Assembly: GCF_000003815.2 (NCBI RefSeq)
Contig: NC_049989.1
Span: 12,795,910 to 12,859,909, forward strand
Reading direction: 5' to 3'
Length of the DNA stretch: 64,000 nt
Source of the DNA: Branchiostoma floridae
Lineage: Eukaryota; Chordata; Leptocardii; Amphioxiformes; Branchiostomatidae
Below, in pieces: positions 1 through 10,130 of this stretch. Positions within the stretch are counted from its first letter, which is position 1. The number at the start of each line of letters is the position of its first letter. The notes beneath the pieces are model-generated. The model saw only the letters and a program-made list of their open reading frames with translations. It was not told where the DNA came from and ran no database searches. Position numbers and translations under genes: made by a program.

Positions 1-786
1 AATAATACATTTTGTATCCGTGAAACAAGTTATCAACTTTGTGTTGCCTTCCTGCTTTGCCTCCTACAATCTTGCTGTCTAGTGGCAGGATCTTGGCTCC
101 AGCATCTGTAAGCCATGGGCTGATACGTGAGGACTGTGCTGACACCAGCCTGTTGTCTCACACTTATCCAACAAGATAAACCAAGTCGCATTCCTGACCC
201 AAACCTACATCAATAACACGCTGCTGGTGACAAGATCTGGCCAGAACAAACAGACAAAGATCTGTACTTCCACAGAAAATCCTTGGCATGGTTTGAGCAG
301 TTAAAAAGGAACAGACAAGCCCCAAGGAATAGAACTGATGCCATGAAATCCTTAATATGATATATCTTACAAATAATGTTTTAAATTTATATTTCCCGTA
401 TCTTCCTCCTGACTTTTCACTTCTTCTATCTATTAAGTACATAGTATTTAACATCCCTATTAGGGGAAAAGAATGGTGTTTCCTGTTTCCCAACCTACAT
501 GTGCCCTAGAAAAACCTGTAGACCCTAGACTTTTATTGGCGTGGGCAGTGGAGTCACAATAGTTTCCAGTTAGAATTTTTATTCAGTCTGTTTCCTATTC
601 ATTCTTAGTGGAAAAAATACAGCTAAATGTTCAATCTAACAAAGGATAAATGTATCCACAGATTTGTAACCAACTGCACAAAATTAAAGTTTGACATTGA
701 ATTATATTAGTGAAGAGTCCTCATGCATTTCAGTTCTAACTGACTATTGCATCGGTTGAGTTTTGGCCAAAGTCTTTAAAAAAAGA
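1..786. other. Unassigned non-coding DNA
   Basis: I see no exon with convincing splice sites, no RNA gene and no recognisable repeat here. The open frame on the minus strand at 164-493 has no domain or motif and is judged to be chance. Confidence 0.5.
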
Positions 787-996
787 TACTGTAAATGCAT
801 TTAAGTTCGCGGGGATTTAATTTCGCGAAAGCGGGAAAAAGAACTTTTCGCGGTGGATTTAAGTTCGCGGTAACACCATAGACTGCAGTCTAATACCATA
901 ATAGAAAAATGTTCGCGGTGGTTTTAAGTTCGCGGTGAAGTGGTCACCGCGAAAACTGCGAACATTAATCTACCGTGAACATTTCTGCATTTACCA
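787..996. mobile_element. MITE of the TTCGCGGT type, copy 1
   Basis: The element begins TACTGTAAATGC and ends with the inverted form GCATTTACCAGT. In between it repeats phrases such as TTTAAGTTCGCGG and ATTTAATTTCGCG on both strands. A second, diverged copy lies at 4,391-4,583. The shared ends and the lack of any protein frame mark it as a non-autonomous inverted-repeat element. Confidence 0.75.
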
Positions 997-1751
997 GTCC
1001 CTACCGACTCTAATGTTATCAGGACTGAAACAGGAAACACAACATTTTTTTCCCTAGGCCTAACAAATACACAATCATGTATATTGCACAGGGAGACATG
1101 TAGAACACAGTTTACATGTACACACTGTTTTGGTCTCACTGCCAAATAAACCATTTATCACCAACAGCCTGGAATCTGTTCCCATGGCAACGATAAACAC
1201 AAGGATCAATTACCCTTCTCTTGTTCCCAGTAAAGACATCCTAAACCCCCAAGCATACCCTCATTAATCATTGCTGGACCACCATCAGTACTAGTTACTA
1301 GGAGTCGGACTGAAAAGGCCTGCACACTTTCCAAGTGTCATTCCAAGGAGTAGAGGGTTTGCAAGAAGAACGTCAACGAGTACTGGTACGTGGACTTAGT
1401 ACATTTTCTTCACCACTTTTTTGGGGATTCTAACCAAGTTGTATATAATGCAAATTACTGTAACTGGGAAACTTTAAGTTTAGCAGATGTGTACGTGCTT
1501 AAGGAAAAGTTTCTCTAGATGCACTCATGATCAGTCTTATGGAGTGAATATGGTAGCCAATGACAACTTCCTATTTGATGACTAAATGCAGGATAAAACA
1601 TATTGACTGCACAGCTTATTTATACAGTGACCACAGGTATTTCTTGAAAGGACCTTGGCTTAAGGTTTGCATGGACTCCAGTCAGTAATTCTTACTACTG
1701 AGCACTTTCCCTCCCTGCTTTATGCTTTTAATTGACGATATCCACTTGCTA
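997..1751. other. Unassigned non-coding DNA
   Basis: No gene is visible. The only notable site is GTTCCCATGGCAAC at 1,178-1,191, which fits the RFX X-box pattern. Its setting gives no target gene. Confidence 0.4.
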
Positions 1752-2724
1752 TACAGTCAAACCTGCCCGAGCGACCACCTCTTCTCAGCGACCACCTGGC
1801 CATTTCGACCGCTTTTTCCCGGTCCCGATTTTTTTTCCCATTGACGTAAGCATTAAGCGACCTTTTCTTAACGACCACCTGGCCAACGCGACCGCGACCA
1901 GCCCAAATTGGGTCCCATAACGACCGCATCATTTTCAAAATTGAGGTTTTCATCGATTTTTGATGATAACTAGCGCGATTTTGTGCCGAAATCGGCCAGT
2001 TTGCGTCGGATTTTGACTGCCATTACGATGTTATGTTTAGAATACAGATGACGGCGGTCAATGGGTGGGTCAATGGGGCAGTCTACTGTAATATGGGAGG
2101 AAATTTCGTTGTAAGAAAATCCGAATTTAGTTGTTACAGAAGTTTTCTTTTTTCAATCTATATCATTATAAGGTGAATGAATGCTGAAACGTATATAGCC
2201 TCATACTTTTTCAAGAAAGATTTGTGTAGCTCATACCTTTTTAAGGAAGATCTGTGTGAGTGCTTTTGTTCAACTGTACTGTACATTCACAGGTGGGTAA
2301 GTACGCTATCGGGACGTACCGGGCATCGAATTCGAAAGGTGCACCGTAGTTATTTCAGATACGGCGATCAAGAATACAGCGACGCATAAAGGCTTGTATG
2401 GTAACAGACAGCATCAAAGTTCCCTTACTGTCTAAAACCTTAGTGTACAAATATTGAGCTTTATAACACTGTATCGAATAAAAGCTCAATAAAAGCATGG
2501 GGTTAAATTTACAGTTTACAGTGTGCGTGTTGTATTTGGCATTAAAGACCTCGCTTCTTTGCGTGCGTGCAGTGTGTTTGCTATTTGCCATTAAACACAA
2601 CGGAAACCATTTATACTTTGCATCGGGCATGTTTTGAGTTGATACTCTTCTCAGCGACCACCTGTCCAAATCGACCGTTTTTTCCCGGTCCCCCGGGTGG
2701 TCGACTTGGGCAGGTTTGACTGTA
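1752..2724 (+). mobile_element. MITE with CAGTCAAACCTGCCC ends, copy 1
   Basis: The left end is TACAGTCAAACCTGCCCGAG and the right end is its inverted form ending CAGGTTTGACTGTA. Just inside both ends are repeats of GCGACCACCT and TTTTTCCCGGTCCC. The reverse copy at 60,993-61,477 is about 485 bp, so this one carries roughly 0.5 kb of extra sequence (about 2,060-2,555). There is no transposase frame. Internal stretches such as TTGCCATTAAACACAACGG match the other copy. Confidence 0.8.
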
Positions 2725-2830
2725 CTTTCATTTTTGGGAAGTTGGAGAACCAAGTATTTCACTTGGCGTGGCCTTATTTCAAATTGCACCCAATATTTTC
2801 TCTGTCAAACTAAGTTTAAGTAAGGTGCAC

Positions 2831-3148
2831 CAGGGCTCGAAATACTGGGTGCATGTTCACCCAGGTGCACCCAAAATTGGAGATGTGCACCCAATCTTTT
2901 TCTGTGGGTGCACCCAAATATTTTCTAAAGGTTAATTTGTGTGTACTATGTAAAAACTAGTATACATCATATTCTTGAGTGTTAGAAAGATAATAAAAAT
3001 GTCTATCATCATTCTTGTTTAAGAATTTGATACCTTCTAACTTAGTTTTATTACTAGGTTATTACTTCAATTTATTAAATAAGTGGTGCACCCAAAAATG
3101 TTTTGGTGCACCCAATTTCTTAATCCCAAAAATGAATTTCGAGCCCTG
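2831..3148. mobile_element. AGGGCTCGAAAT element built from the word GTGCACCCAA
   Basis: Short inverted ends (CAGGGCTCGAAAT on the left, ATTTCGAGCCCTG on the right) enclose about 320 bp. The word GTGCACCCAA recurs about six times in both outer thirds. The ends match the element at 7,951-8,274, but the internal word is different there. No protein frame is convincing. Confidence 0.65.
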
Positions 3149-3499
3149 TGCACCATGGCCTGGTGTATCTACCTGCATGCCCCCAAAGGAATTAGAAGCC
3201 CTAGTTATTATCCCAAAGAAGGGTAATGAGGTATGTCTTGAGACCTTCACTGGAAAGGCCAGCGCATCAAATTCATTTCTTTTATTACAAGCAGTCTAAA
3301 AGCAGCTGTTTAGGATAAAGTGTTACAGATACGCTCTTGGCTGAACTGGAACTTGACCAAGGAAGGTGATTCATTATCAGTGCGTGTGAACCTTGTCTGA
3401 TTAACTTGTAACGATGTCGCGGCGGTTCCTTCTGATTTACGTACGGTGGTCTGATTCCAGCATTGGAGTCGGAGAAGTTGAAAGTTCAACATTATCTGT
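3149..3499. other. Unassigned DNA upstream of a LINE tail
   Basis: No intact frame or domain is visible. Part of this may be decayed LINE sequence continuing from the 3' end that follows, but no reverse-transcriptase motif could be read. Confidence 0.3.
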
Positions 3500-3539
3500 T
3501 CCTATATCTACACCTGTATAAAAAAGCGAAGAAGATGTC

Positions 3540-3702
3540 AACCAACCTGTTAGCTTAGTACCTACAATTAGTTAGATCATTGTATCTTGGTGTCTCTGCA
3601 TATGTCTGTTAATAATACATGTAGGTATCTTATCAGTGATCTGTACCTAGCCCGTCGAGGCATGAATGTACATGTACAATAAAGGTCTTTCATTCATTCA
3701 AT
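3540..3702 (+). mobile_element. LINE 3' untranslated tail (CATTCATT type)
   Basis: The segment reads GATCTGTACCTAGCCC, then a TACATGTACAATAAAGGTC stretch with an AATAAA-like signal, and ends in CATTCATTCA repeats. The same order appears on the minus strand at 20,911-21,000, where it follows a recognisable LINE reverse-transcriptase C-terminus. This is therefore the severely 5'-truncated tail of the same family. The left boundary is uncertain. Confidence 0.6.
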
Positions 3703-4390
3703 GTTATCTCACGCCCTGTTGATGATGCAAAAATGAAAACAGTTTACTTGTTTTGTTTTACAATCCCACTGTAAATGGATTATTTTGCGTTCAAGATAAA
3801 TACCTTCTGAATGGGCCAGAATTTGGAAAACTCCTCTGATGAGTTCTAGGAAACTTTAGCTTCACAACAACATGCCAAAGCGTCCAGCATTTTGGCATTT
3901 GGCAGCACTCGTCTTTAAGTCTTACTTTAGATTTGTTCCCCTGGTATTCATATTGATTTGTTTTTATATGTCAACTTTGTGAGACAGTGTATTCTGCTGT
4001 TTGGGACAAGTTGTTGTGACTGTTCAATACACTTTTGACTAGTATCTTATGGTATACATTCAGTTAAAGAATAAGTTGATTCATAAGTTCATTGACTGAA
4101 AAATGCTGCTAGTGCATGTTAGTTAAAAACGATGCATTTCGGGTTTATAAGATCATGCGACTATAATTATAGTCTTTTAACTGTCAAAAATAAATCATAC
4201 TTTGAACAAAAAACAGTCCTGACCCAAAAGAAGTAAGATTGAGAGGGCGGACAAAGTGTTATGAAAACACACATGGGACTTGTCAGTTGTCACCATTTCT
4301 TCTTTTGCTTGTATTAAGCAGGTCTACTTAGGTCCAAGATAAAGTAATGATGTCATTGTGGGAGGGACTGGTCTCAGATGACTGGACACT
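3703..4390. other. Unassigned non-coding DNA
   Basis: AT-rich sequence with no exon, RNA gene or repeat that I can name. Confidence 0.4.
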
Positions 4391-4583
4391 TACTGTAAAT
4401 GTATTTAAGTTTGCGAGGATTTAATTTCACAGGAAAAAGGACTGTTCGCATTGGTTTTAAGTTCACGGTAGCACCATGCACTCTAGTCTCTTATACTTCC
4501 ACGGAAAAATGTATACGGTGGTTGTAAGTTCACAGTGAATTGGCGAACATAAAACCGCCGCGAACATTGCTGCATTTACAGTA
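4391..4583. mobile_element. MITE of the TTCGCGGT type, copy 2
   Basis: This is a diverged copy of the 787-996 element, with ends TACTGTAAATG and CATTTACAGTA. The internal TTCGCGG phrases have largely decayed to TTCACGG and TTTGCGAGG. Loss of CG pairs to TG or CA fits decay of methylated CpG. Confidence 0.7.
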
Positions 4584-4603
4584 TTTTGCTGTCCAAATAG
4601 GTT

Positions 4604-4785
4604 ACTGAGTGAGTGAGTGAGTGAGTGAGTGAGTAAGTGAGTGAGTGAGTGAGTGAGTGAGTGAGTGAGTGAGTGAGTGAGTGAGTGAGTGAGTGAGCTT
4701 ATTACTGAGTGAGTGAATTACTAAGTGTGTGAGTGAGAGAGTTCAAGTGAGTGAGTGAGCTTATTACTGAGTGAGTGAGTGAATA
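4604..4785 (+). repeat. (GAGT)n microsatellite
   Basis: Dozens of GAGT units are interrupted by ACTGAGTGAATTACTAAG-type variants, followed by a short TATATATA run. No coding potential. Confidence 0.95.
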
Positions 4786-5490
4786 TATATATAAGCTACA
4801 TGTACATAACTTCAGGAAACAGGTAACAGGTTATGTAACATTTTCTTTGCTGGTGAGACACTTAAAGTAAAAATAGTCAAATATATGAATCCTGATAATT
4901 ATGAAGCTTTCATGTTTTCACTGTCTTTGATTTGTACAACACTTATATTATGGTCTTTTGTACAATTCATGCACTCCAAATATGATAAATCCCAGTGTCT
5001 TTTCCTCTGGTTGATTAACCTTTCGTCCCTCATTGCCAATTGTTCCCCCAATGAACAGAAAGAAATTGAGATTTCCTTGTACTTAATAAGTACTAAGCCT
5101 ATTGATCATTGCAAGCAGTAACTGCTGACAACCTCCCACTGGTTTATGTACTATTTATATTATTGCATGAATGTGCACTTTTGGTATTGGCAATCTGTAT
5201 TGCAGCTAAGGCTATTGGAATTTTGCCATCTTGAATATCGCTAAGCCACGACAAATTATCAAACCATGATTGTGATTGACGAATAACCGTAGTCCTTGCC
5301 TACATGTCACTGTGTATCAGTTCAGACAAAAACAAACAACGCAAAGAACATGGTTAAAAAACTAATAGATAAGTACTACTACTCAACACAAACCATATGC
5401 TTGAAACCATGACAAAATCCATGTGGCACTGCTATCACTGCCGGCATGTCACAGCTATTTTTACGGAAGTGGGCCTATTAGCATTAATAT
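4786..5490. other. Unassigned non-coding DNA
   Basis: Short frames at 4,885-5,121 and 5,397-5,621 (plus strand) have no domain, and neither has both an acceptor and a donor in the right phase. Nothing else is recognisable. Confidence 0.35.
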
Positions 5491-6776
5491 TAGGCCTACT
5501 TTACATTACGCTTTTCGCGTTAGCGGTAAATTTCCCATTATCGGGACGCCGCTATCGGCATCTCTATAGACACACCGCCCGGAAATCTGACAGGACACCC
5601 GCGGCGCGCGGTCGAATGTAAAATCTTGGTGAAAATCTACCCGTAAAGATCGCAGTTCTTTGCTGCACGTTGTTATATTGAACAACCGTTAATTTTTTGT
5701 TTGCGTACCGCTACCAAGTGATTGAAAATTCAAATACGTGACTTGCATGAGAAATACTTGACTACGTTGTTTTTTGCTGACACTTCCGGTAACTTCGACC
5801 ACAAAATTTTCGATAAAAAAAGCACTTTCAAAGCGAACTGTTTGATAGAAGATCTCTTTCTTTCAGTGATGACCTGCTAAATTATGGCTACGTACTGAAA
5901 TAACCGTGAATATACGCATAATTCCTGCAGGTACAACTACCTCGTACGTAAAAACTCAAGCTGCCAGCAGTTCATGTAGCGGGAATTTCCCCACCAATGT
6001 CATAGCAACGGCCACCACTGTCATAGCAACGGCCAATCGGAGATGCGTAATGGGATTACTTCATACAAAATTTGCAGAGATAGCGGCTTCTGGTTTCGGT
6101 ACAACGTAACGATGTATTGCAGGAGAAAATATTCGGAATCGAACTTGTATATTTTTTTACATGTCTTCCACGAAAATTGTGCAAAAGTAGGTCGTCCAAA
6201 AATGTGAGAATGAGACTATTTTTCGCTGACATCCCGCCTGCTTTGAAGGTTGACTGCAGACCCGATTGACGTAAGAGCCTGCGTAGGTGGCCATTACGGA
6301 AAAGGCAGGCCGTGAAAACTATTTTTTCTGCGTAGTTCGGGTTGATTTTGGGGTTGACATTCATTCTACTAGTATATAAAAAAGTAACTATCAGGAGACT
6401 GTTTTCTTATCACTGTATTCTTTAATACCCAGCGTTATGAACATGATCGCTGCTGGCAATTTTCCTCCAATGTTTTGCAAATCTGTACCCACCATTTTCG
6501 CGCCATATGCTAATAAGCGCGCGCTTTATGCTAAACGTCTAAACCCTGACTCCCGCTAACGCGAGCCCGACGTGTTCTCTTTATAGTATTACGCAGTTTG
6601 GCGTTGACGGGGACTCCCGCTGAGCCTACGGGCGTACGCTTCGGAGTGGACGGGAGAAAATTTGGCGTTAGCGGGACTACGTTAACGGGAACTCTCTTTA
6701 CACGGGAGTCCCGTTAACGCAGCCCCGCTAACGCCAGTCCCGCTAACGCGAAAAACGTAATGTAAAGTGGGCCTTA
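5491..6776. mobile_element. 1.3-kb inverted-repeat element with CCCGCTAACGC words
   Basis: The left end TAGGCCTACTTTACATTACG is followed by CTTTTCGCGTTAGCGG. The right end is the inverted form, with CCGCTAACGCG, CGTAATGTAAAG and TGGGCCTTA. The last 250 bp repeat CCCGCTAACGC or its complement GCGTTAGCGGG many times. The middle also holds a small tandem of CATAGCAACGGCCA at about 5,999-6,035. No transposase frame is present, so it is taken as a non-autonomous element of unknown superfamily. Confidence 0.65.
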
Positions 6777-6799
6777 GTATCAACAAATTCTGGAATTGA

Positions 6800-6985
6800 A
6801 CTGACGTGTGTGGCTAATAGTAGGCTTGCAGAGTAGAGATCGAGAGGTCACTGGTTCGATTTCTGATACACATATTCCAGGTGTTTAGACATTGTGCTCT
6901 TGGGAAAGGCATGTACAACAACTTTGCTCACTCCACCCAGGTGTAAAATTGGGTACCTAATTCGGTAAGGACCAATCTAGACACA
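6800..6985 (+). mobile_element. tRNA-derived SINE, family 2
   Basis: A box-A-like TGGCTAATAGT is followed by a box-B-like GGTTCGATTTC. The body continues TTGGGAAAGGCATGTACAACA, then CACTCCACCCAGGTGT and AATTGGGTACCTAATTCGG. The same body recurs at 7,715, 45,245 (reverse) and 60,205. These are RNA polymerase III promoter elements as in tRNA-derived SINEs. Confidence 0.65.
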
Positions 6986-7714
6986 GTTTTTACCGATATC
7001 TATGGAGATGTCGGGAGGATCTACAAATGTAGAACATTGGGGGCAAGACACCCGTGGCGCTTGCAGTCATAAACACATCGCGAGATTTTCAAAATGGCAG
7101 GAGGAACGACGGTCAGCATTTCTGCTCATGACAGATCAGATTATGTTCTCTCTGTATCTCACTAGCGTGCTTTTAAACATGAGCATATCAGGAATGACGA
7201 CACTGGCCAACTACGATCAACTGTGATTTCGTCCTCACTGCCCCCATCTCACTTGCAATTCTGATAATTCGGACAATTATGGACTGATTATATGGAGAAG
7301 CCTAGCATGGTTCCGCTTGGCAACAAAGTGATCTTTTCAAACTTTCATGAATCAGCATTTAGCAGAATCCTTCAAAGCTCTAAGGGTAACTCCCGGTAAG
7401 CCTCTTGTAGATGCTATGAGTATGAATCATTTATTGATTAGATTCTATTGACGCAGCCATACTTAAAATACTTCGCAGAGGCTCCAACGGAGCCTGACCT
7501 TTCACAGAAAAGATGTCAAAATCTAATTCTCAAAATGTAGGCCATGACTGGGACTATGTAATTTATATCATTTAAGTTGCTAAAATGGAATCAAGTACTT
7601 CCATGTAGTAATGAACCTTAAAAAAAAAGTTAAAAGGAGTGGAGAAGGACTTCTTTATTAACTGGTTTTTATCTATGATTTCGTAAAAATACTGTTTTTC
7701 AGTGGTTACCAAGT
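6986..7714. other. Unassigned non-coding DNA
   Basis: No exon or repeat could be assigned. The 74-codon plus-strand frame starting at 7,002 has no recognisable motif. Confidence 0.35.
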
Positions 7715-7945
7715 TTCTAGGCAAGCAGATGTGAGATAGCAGAGAGGTACTGTAACAGGTTCGATTCCTGGTCATCCTGGCTAGATGTTATGTCCTAGGG
7801 AAAAGCACTTTGCACAACTCTCCGGATAGGTGTAAAAATGGATATCTGACTCTGGTTGGGGAGGTAAAAGGCAGTGGAAGGAGAGGGTTGGACTTCGCCT
7901 TCCAAAACTGTGCCCTAGACACAATACAGAGAGTGTGTTCTTCTG
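7715..7945 (+). mobile_element. tRNA-derived SINE, family 2
   Basis: Box B is exact (GGTTCGATTCC) and is preceded by a degraded tRNA head. The body runs GTCCTAGGGAAAAGCACTT, GATAGGTGTAAAAATGG and TCTGACTCTGGTTGGGGAGG, then GGACTTCGCCTTCCAAAA and TGCCCTAGACACA. It abuts the AGGGCTCGAAAT-type element that begins at 7,951. Confidence 0.7.
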
Positions 7946-7950
7946 TACCA

Positions 7951-8274
7951 AGGCTTGAAATACTTGTTTTCTGCATACCTGCACTGGTGTGGGTAACATT
8001 GAAAATTACCTGCACCAGACAAATTTTACCTGCACCACTCAGAATTTACTAGGGAGTATGGATCATACTAAAAGCAAAATTGTTCAGGAACCATTGTTTG
8101 TTTGTTTTCTTTATACTTAGAACAATCTTCATGCACCTACATCATAGGACATTTATGTATAAAACCCAGTACATGGACCAGTGCAGGTTAGGCGCAGGTA
8201 GACACCAGAAATACCTGCACAGCTCCAATTTTATATGCACTAACCTGTGTATGCAGGTGGTATTTCGAGCCCTG
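7951..8274. mobile_element. AGGGCTCGAAAT element built from the word ACCTGCAC
   Basis: The left end AGGCTTGAAATACTTG and right end GTATTTCGAGCCCTG match those of the 2,831 element. The repeated internal word is ACCTGCAC with its complement GTGCAGGT, found about seven times, not GTGCACCCAA. No protein frame. Confidence 0.65.
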
Positions 8275-9080
8275 TGTACTGTGCATGGGCACTGTCCCTA
8301 CAACCTTAAAAAGGCTATAAACTAATAGTAATACAACCTTCACCTCCCCCTTTCAGTGCTCTCAAGATGTTATTGATACAAAGAGATGGTATGTGGATGA
8401 AGGATTGCTGTACTATATCAAGTGTTGTAATGTCATGTCAAACACTTGTAGAACAGACTTTGATTAATGTTGTTTATTTTCTTTGTCACCAAAAACAGCT
8501 GGAGCTGTACACAACTGATAAAAGGAATGGACAACATGTTTAAGATAGGGACAGAAATCTGTGTCAGTATTGCACAAGGTATTTCTGTATCTGATGTAAG
8601 GAAACTGTACTGGTGTGCAAGTGTTCCAGTGACATGTATCAGCGTCCAGTGGTGGTTTGAATACCAAGAGATTAGTTGCTCACCTGTCTTGCACGTTACT
8701 GGAAAGAATTGCAATTCTTAGGATGGGATGTTTATCCATGGTCTACTGTTTACTGTACTCGTCCAAAAGAGCTAAAGGGAAAGTTTAACCTGGTCACCAT
8801 TATCCACTGGTCAGCTTTTGGGTGCTTCTGTCAGCCTGTCTGAAAATAGCTCCGGGCCTTCAGAGATTTTGCCCCTAGAGCTTTTGCCAGCCTTGTGTGA
8901 GTGAACCCTACTCTCCAAGCAGATCCTACGGTAGCATAAATTAGTATCAAAAGCTGGCAGAGGAGTGAAGCTGGCTTAGGAGTGTGTTTTGCTACCGGGG
9001 CAAATGTACACCTCTTGGCTGCCTATACCTACACCCCTTGGCCAGTTTAGTACTATCATATGCCATTGTTAGAATTGCAA
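8275..9080. other. No assigned gene; possible last exon of the minus-strand gene
   Basis: A minus-strand acceptor-like tract ending at 8,772 precedes a short in-phase frame that stops at 8,718. Another acceptor-like tract near 8,965 precedes a 40-codon in-phase frame. Both would join in phase 0 to the exon at 9,199-9,321, but neither has a recognisable protein motif. The second lies in sequence that looks repeat-like, so no call is made. Confidence 0.25.
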
Positions 9081-9129
9081 GTGTGTGTGTGCATGCATGC
9101 ATGTGTGTGTGTGTGTGTGTGTGTGTGCA
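9081..9129 (+). repeat. (GT)n microsatellite
   Basis: Simple TG repeat broken by GCATGCATGCATG. It lies in the intron downstream of the minus-strand membrane-protein exon. Confidence 0.95.
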
Positions 9130-9132
9130 TGT

Positions 9133-9166
9133 ATACAATATAATCAAATCAACATGGCCTTCCTTA
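9133..9166 (-). mobile_element. Solo end of the GGCCATGTTGAT element
   Basis: The stretch ATATAATCAAATCAACATGG followed by CC is the terminal inverted repeat seen at both ends of the 30,273-31,267 element. Only one end is present here, within the intron. Confidence 0.55.
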
Positions 9167-9198
9167 AGTTTAATGTACTTGTAAAGGCCATGACTTAC

Positions 9199-9321
9199 CA
9201 GTAGACACTGCCTGATGATGAGAGCTATGACAATGAGGGTGACGTACCCTCCCACCGCTATCACTACTATGGCTCCTGTCGGCAGCAGGGGCTCCGACAC
9301 AGCCGGGGTCACGGTAGGGGA
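9199..9321 (-). CDS. Transmembrane exon of a small membrane protein
   Basis: This is a clean internal exon of 123 nt, exactly 41 codons, phase 0 at both ends. The acceptor on the minus strand is TTGTTATTTCAG and the donor is CTG|GTAAGT, both close to consensus. It encodes a Ser/Thr/Pro-rich stretch (SPTVTPAVSEPLLPTG), then about 21 hydrophobic residues (AIVVIAVGGYVTLIVIALII), then RQCLL, a basic residue and a cysteine where a cytoplasmic boundary is expected. The arrangement suggests a type I or III single-pass membrane protein. With the candidate start exon at 10,017-10,022 the protein would begin MS and have a very short outer region, like small integral membrane proteins. I do not recognise a named family. 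The reading frame continues past the donor only into a (CA)n tract, which supports splicing at 9,199. Confidence 0.65.
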
Positions 9322-9400
9322 CTGAAATAACAACCATTAAATTATCACACTAGTTAAGTACTTTTACAATGCTGTTTGACTTTGAGCAATGATATGGCCC

Positions 9401-9736
9401 CAGGGTTCTAGCTAGTGCATTTTAGCGTAGTGGGCCACTATGCTATAATTTGTGACCACTACGCTAAAATGATGGCCACTACGCTAATTTCTAACAAGTG
9501 TAGTGGTGCTTTGCTATCATTTGCTTGTTCAACAATGTCTAATCAATGTCAGAACAATGAAAAATTATGATATGCCAATCAATACTGAAAAAAGTTACTT
9601 TTAACTCTACATTGTCAAAATCTTACCGTGGAGGGACCAAGACCCCCCTTTCCACACCAATCTCCTGATTGGTTGCTTCACTAGACCATGCCATTCCCAC
9701 TACACTAAAATGAAAATATTTATCCTGGCTTGAACC
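9401..9736. mobile_element. AGGGTTCTAGCTAG element built from the word CCACTACGCTAA
   Basis: Ends CAGGGTTCTAGCTAG and CCTGGCTTGAACC are roughly inverted. Inside, CCACTACGCTAA or close variants occurs four to five times, including AGCGTAGTGGGCC on the other strand. The architecture is the same as the two AGGGCTCGAAAT elements, with a third internal word. It sits within the first intron of the minus-strand gene. Confidence 0.5.
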
Positions 9737-10016
9737 GGTACCCTACATATGCCATTGGTTGTTTGGCACATATAGGGTGATTTGTGTTCAATAAATATCA
9801 GTTCATATCTTTGACATGTAACACATTTTAATCATACCTACCTGGCCCATTTCTTATCATATAATCCAATTCAAATTAATAACATAACGTTAGTTACATG
9901 TGTACACTTCTACCAGAACTGTTCAATACTAGGTACTGAATACTCAATAAGGGAGAATGGCGAAAAAATATGACACTTCCGACTTATAACTATAAGAAAA
10001 TTGTTATTATACTTAC

Positions 10017-10022
10017 CGACAT
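10017..10022 (-). CDS. Putative start codon exon of the membrane-protein gene
   Basis: On the minus strand the sequence reads TAG ATC AAG ATC ATG TCG followed by the donor GTAAGTATAA. The in-frame TAG four codons upstream fixes the ATG as the first possible start. Only two codons (Met-Ser) are coding before the intron, and joining in phase 0 to the exon at 9,321 gives MS-SPTVTP. The intron would be about 695 nt. Such tiny coding first exons are common in animals. The call is inferred from splice consensus and phase, with no transcript evidence. Confidence 0.5.
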
Positions 10023-10104
10023 GATCTTGATCTAGCGGCACTTTTGGCACAGTCTGAGAATTGCCACTTCAACACTTACCCCAACCCCGCCAAAATTTCA
10101 AATA

Positions 10105-10130
10105 TTGTTATGGACGCCATCTTGAATCGC
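10105..10130 (-). promoter_or_regulatory. YY1-type motif near the putative start of transcription
   Basis: The minus strand reads CGATTCAAGATGGCGTCC (core at 10,113-10,124), which matches the CAAGATGGCG YY1 site. In animals this site commonly lies just downstream of transcription starts in sense orientation. It is about 90 bp upstream of the ATG at 10,022 and in the sense direction for that gene. The ATG inside it would open a short upstream frame of 14 codons. Confidence 0.5.

Noticed and set aside
8718-8965. Candidate last exons for the minus-strand membrane protein
   Set aside because: Two acceptor-like sites in the right phase exist, but the encoded peptides are unremarkable and one lies in repeat-like DNA. 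Not enough to choose.
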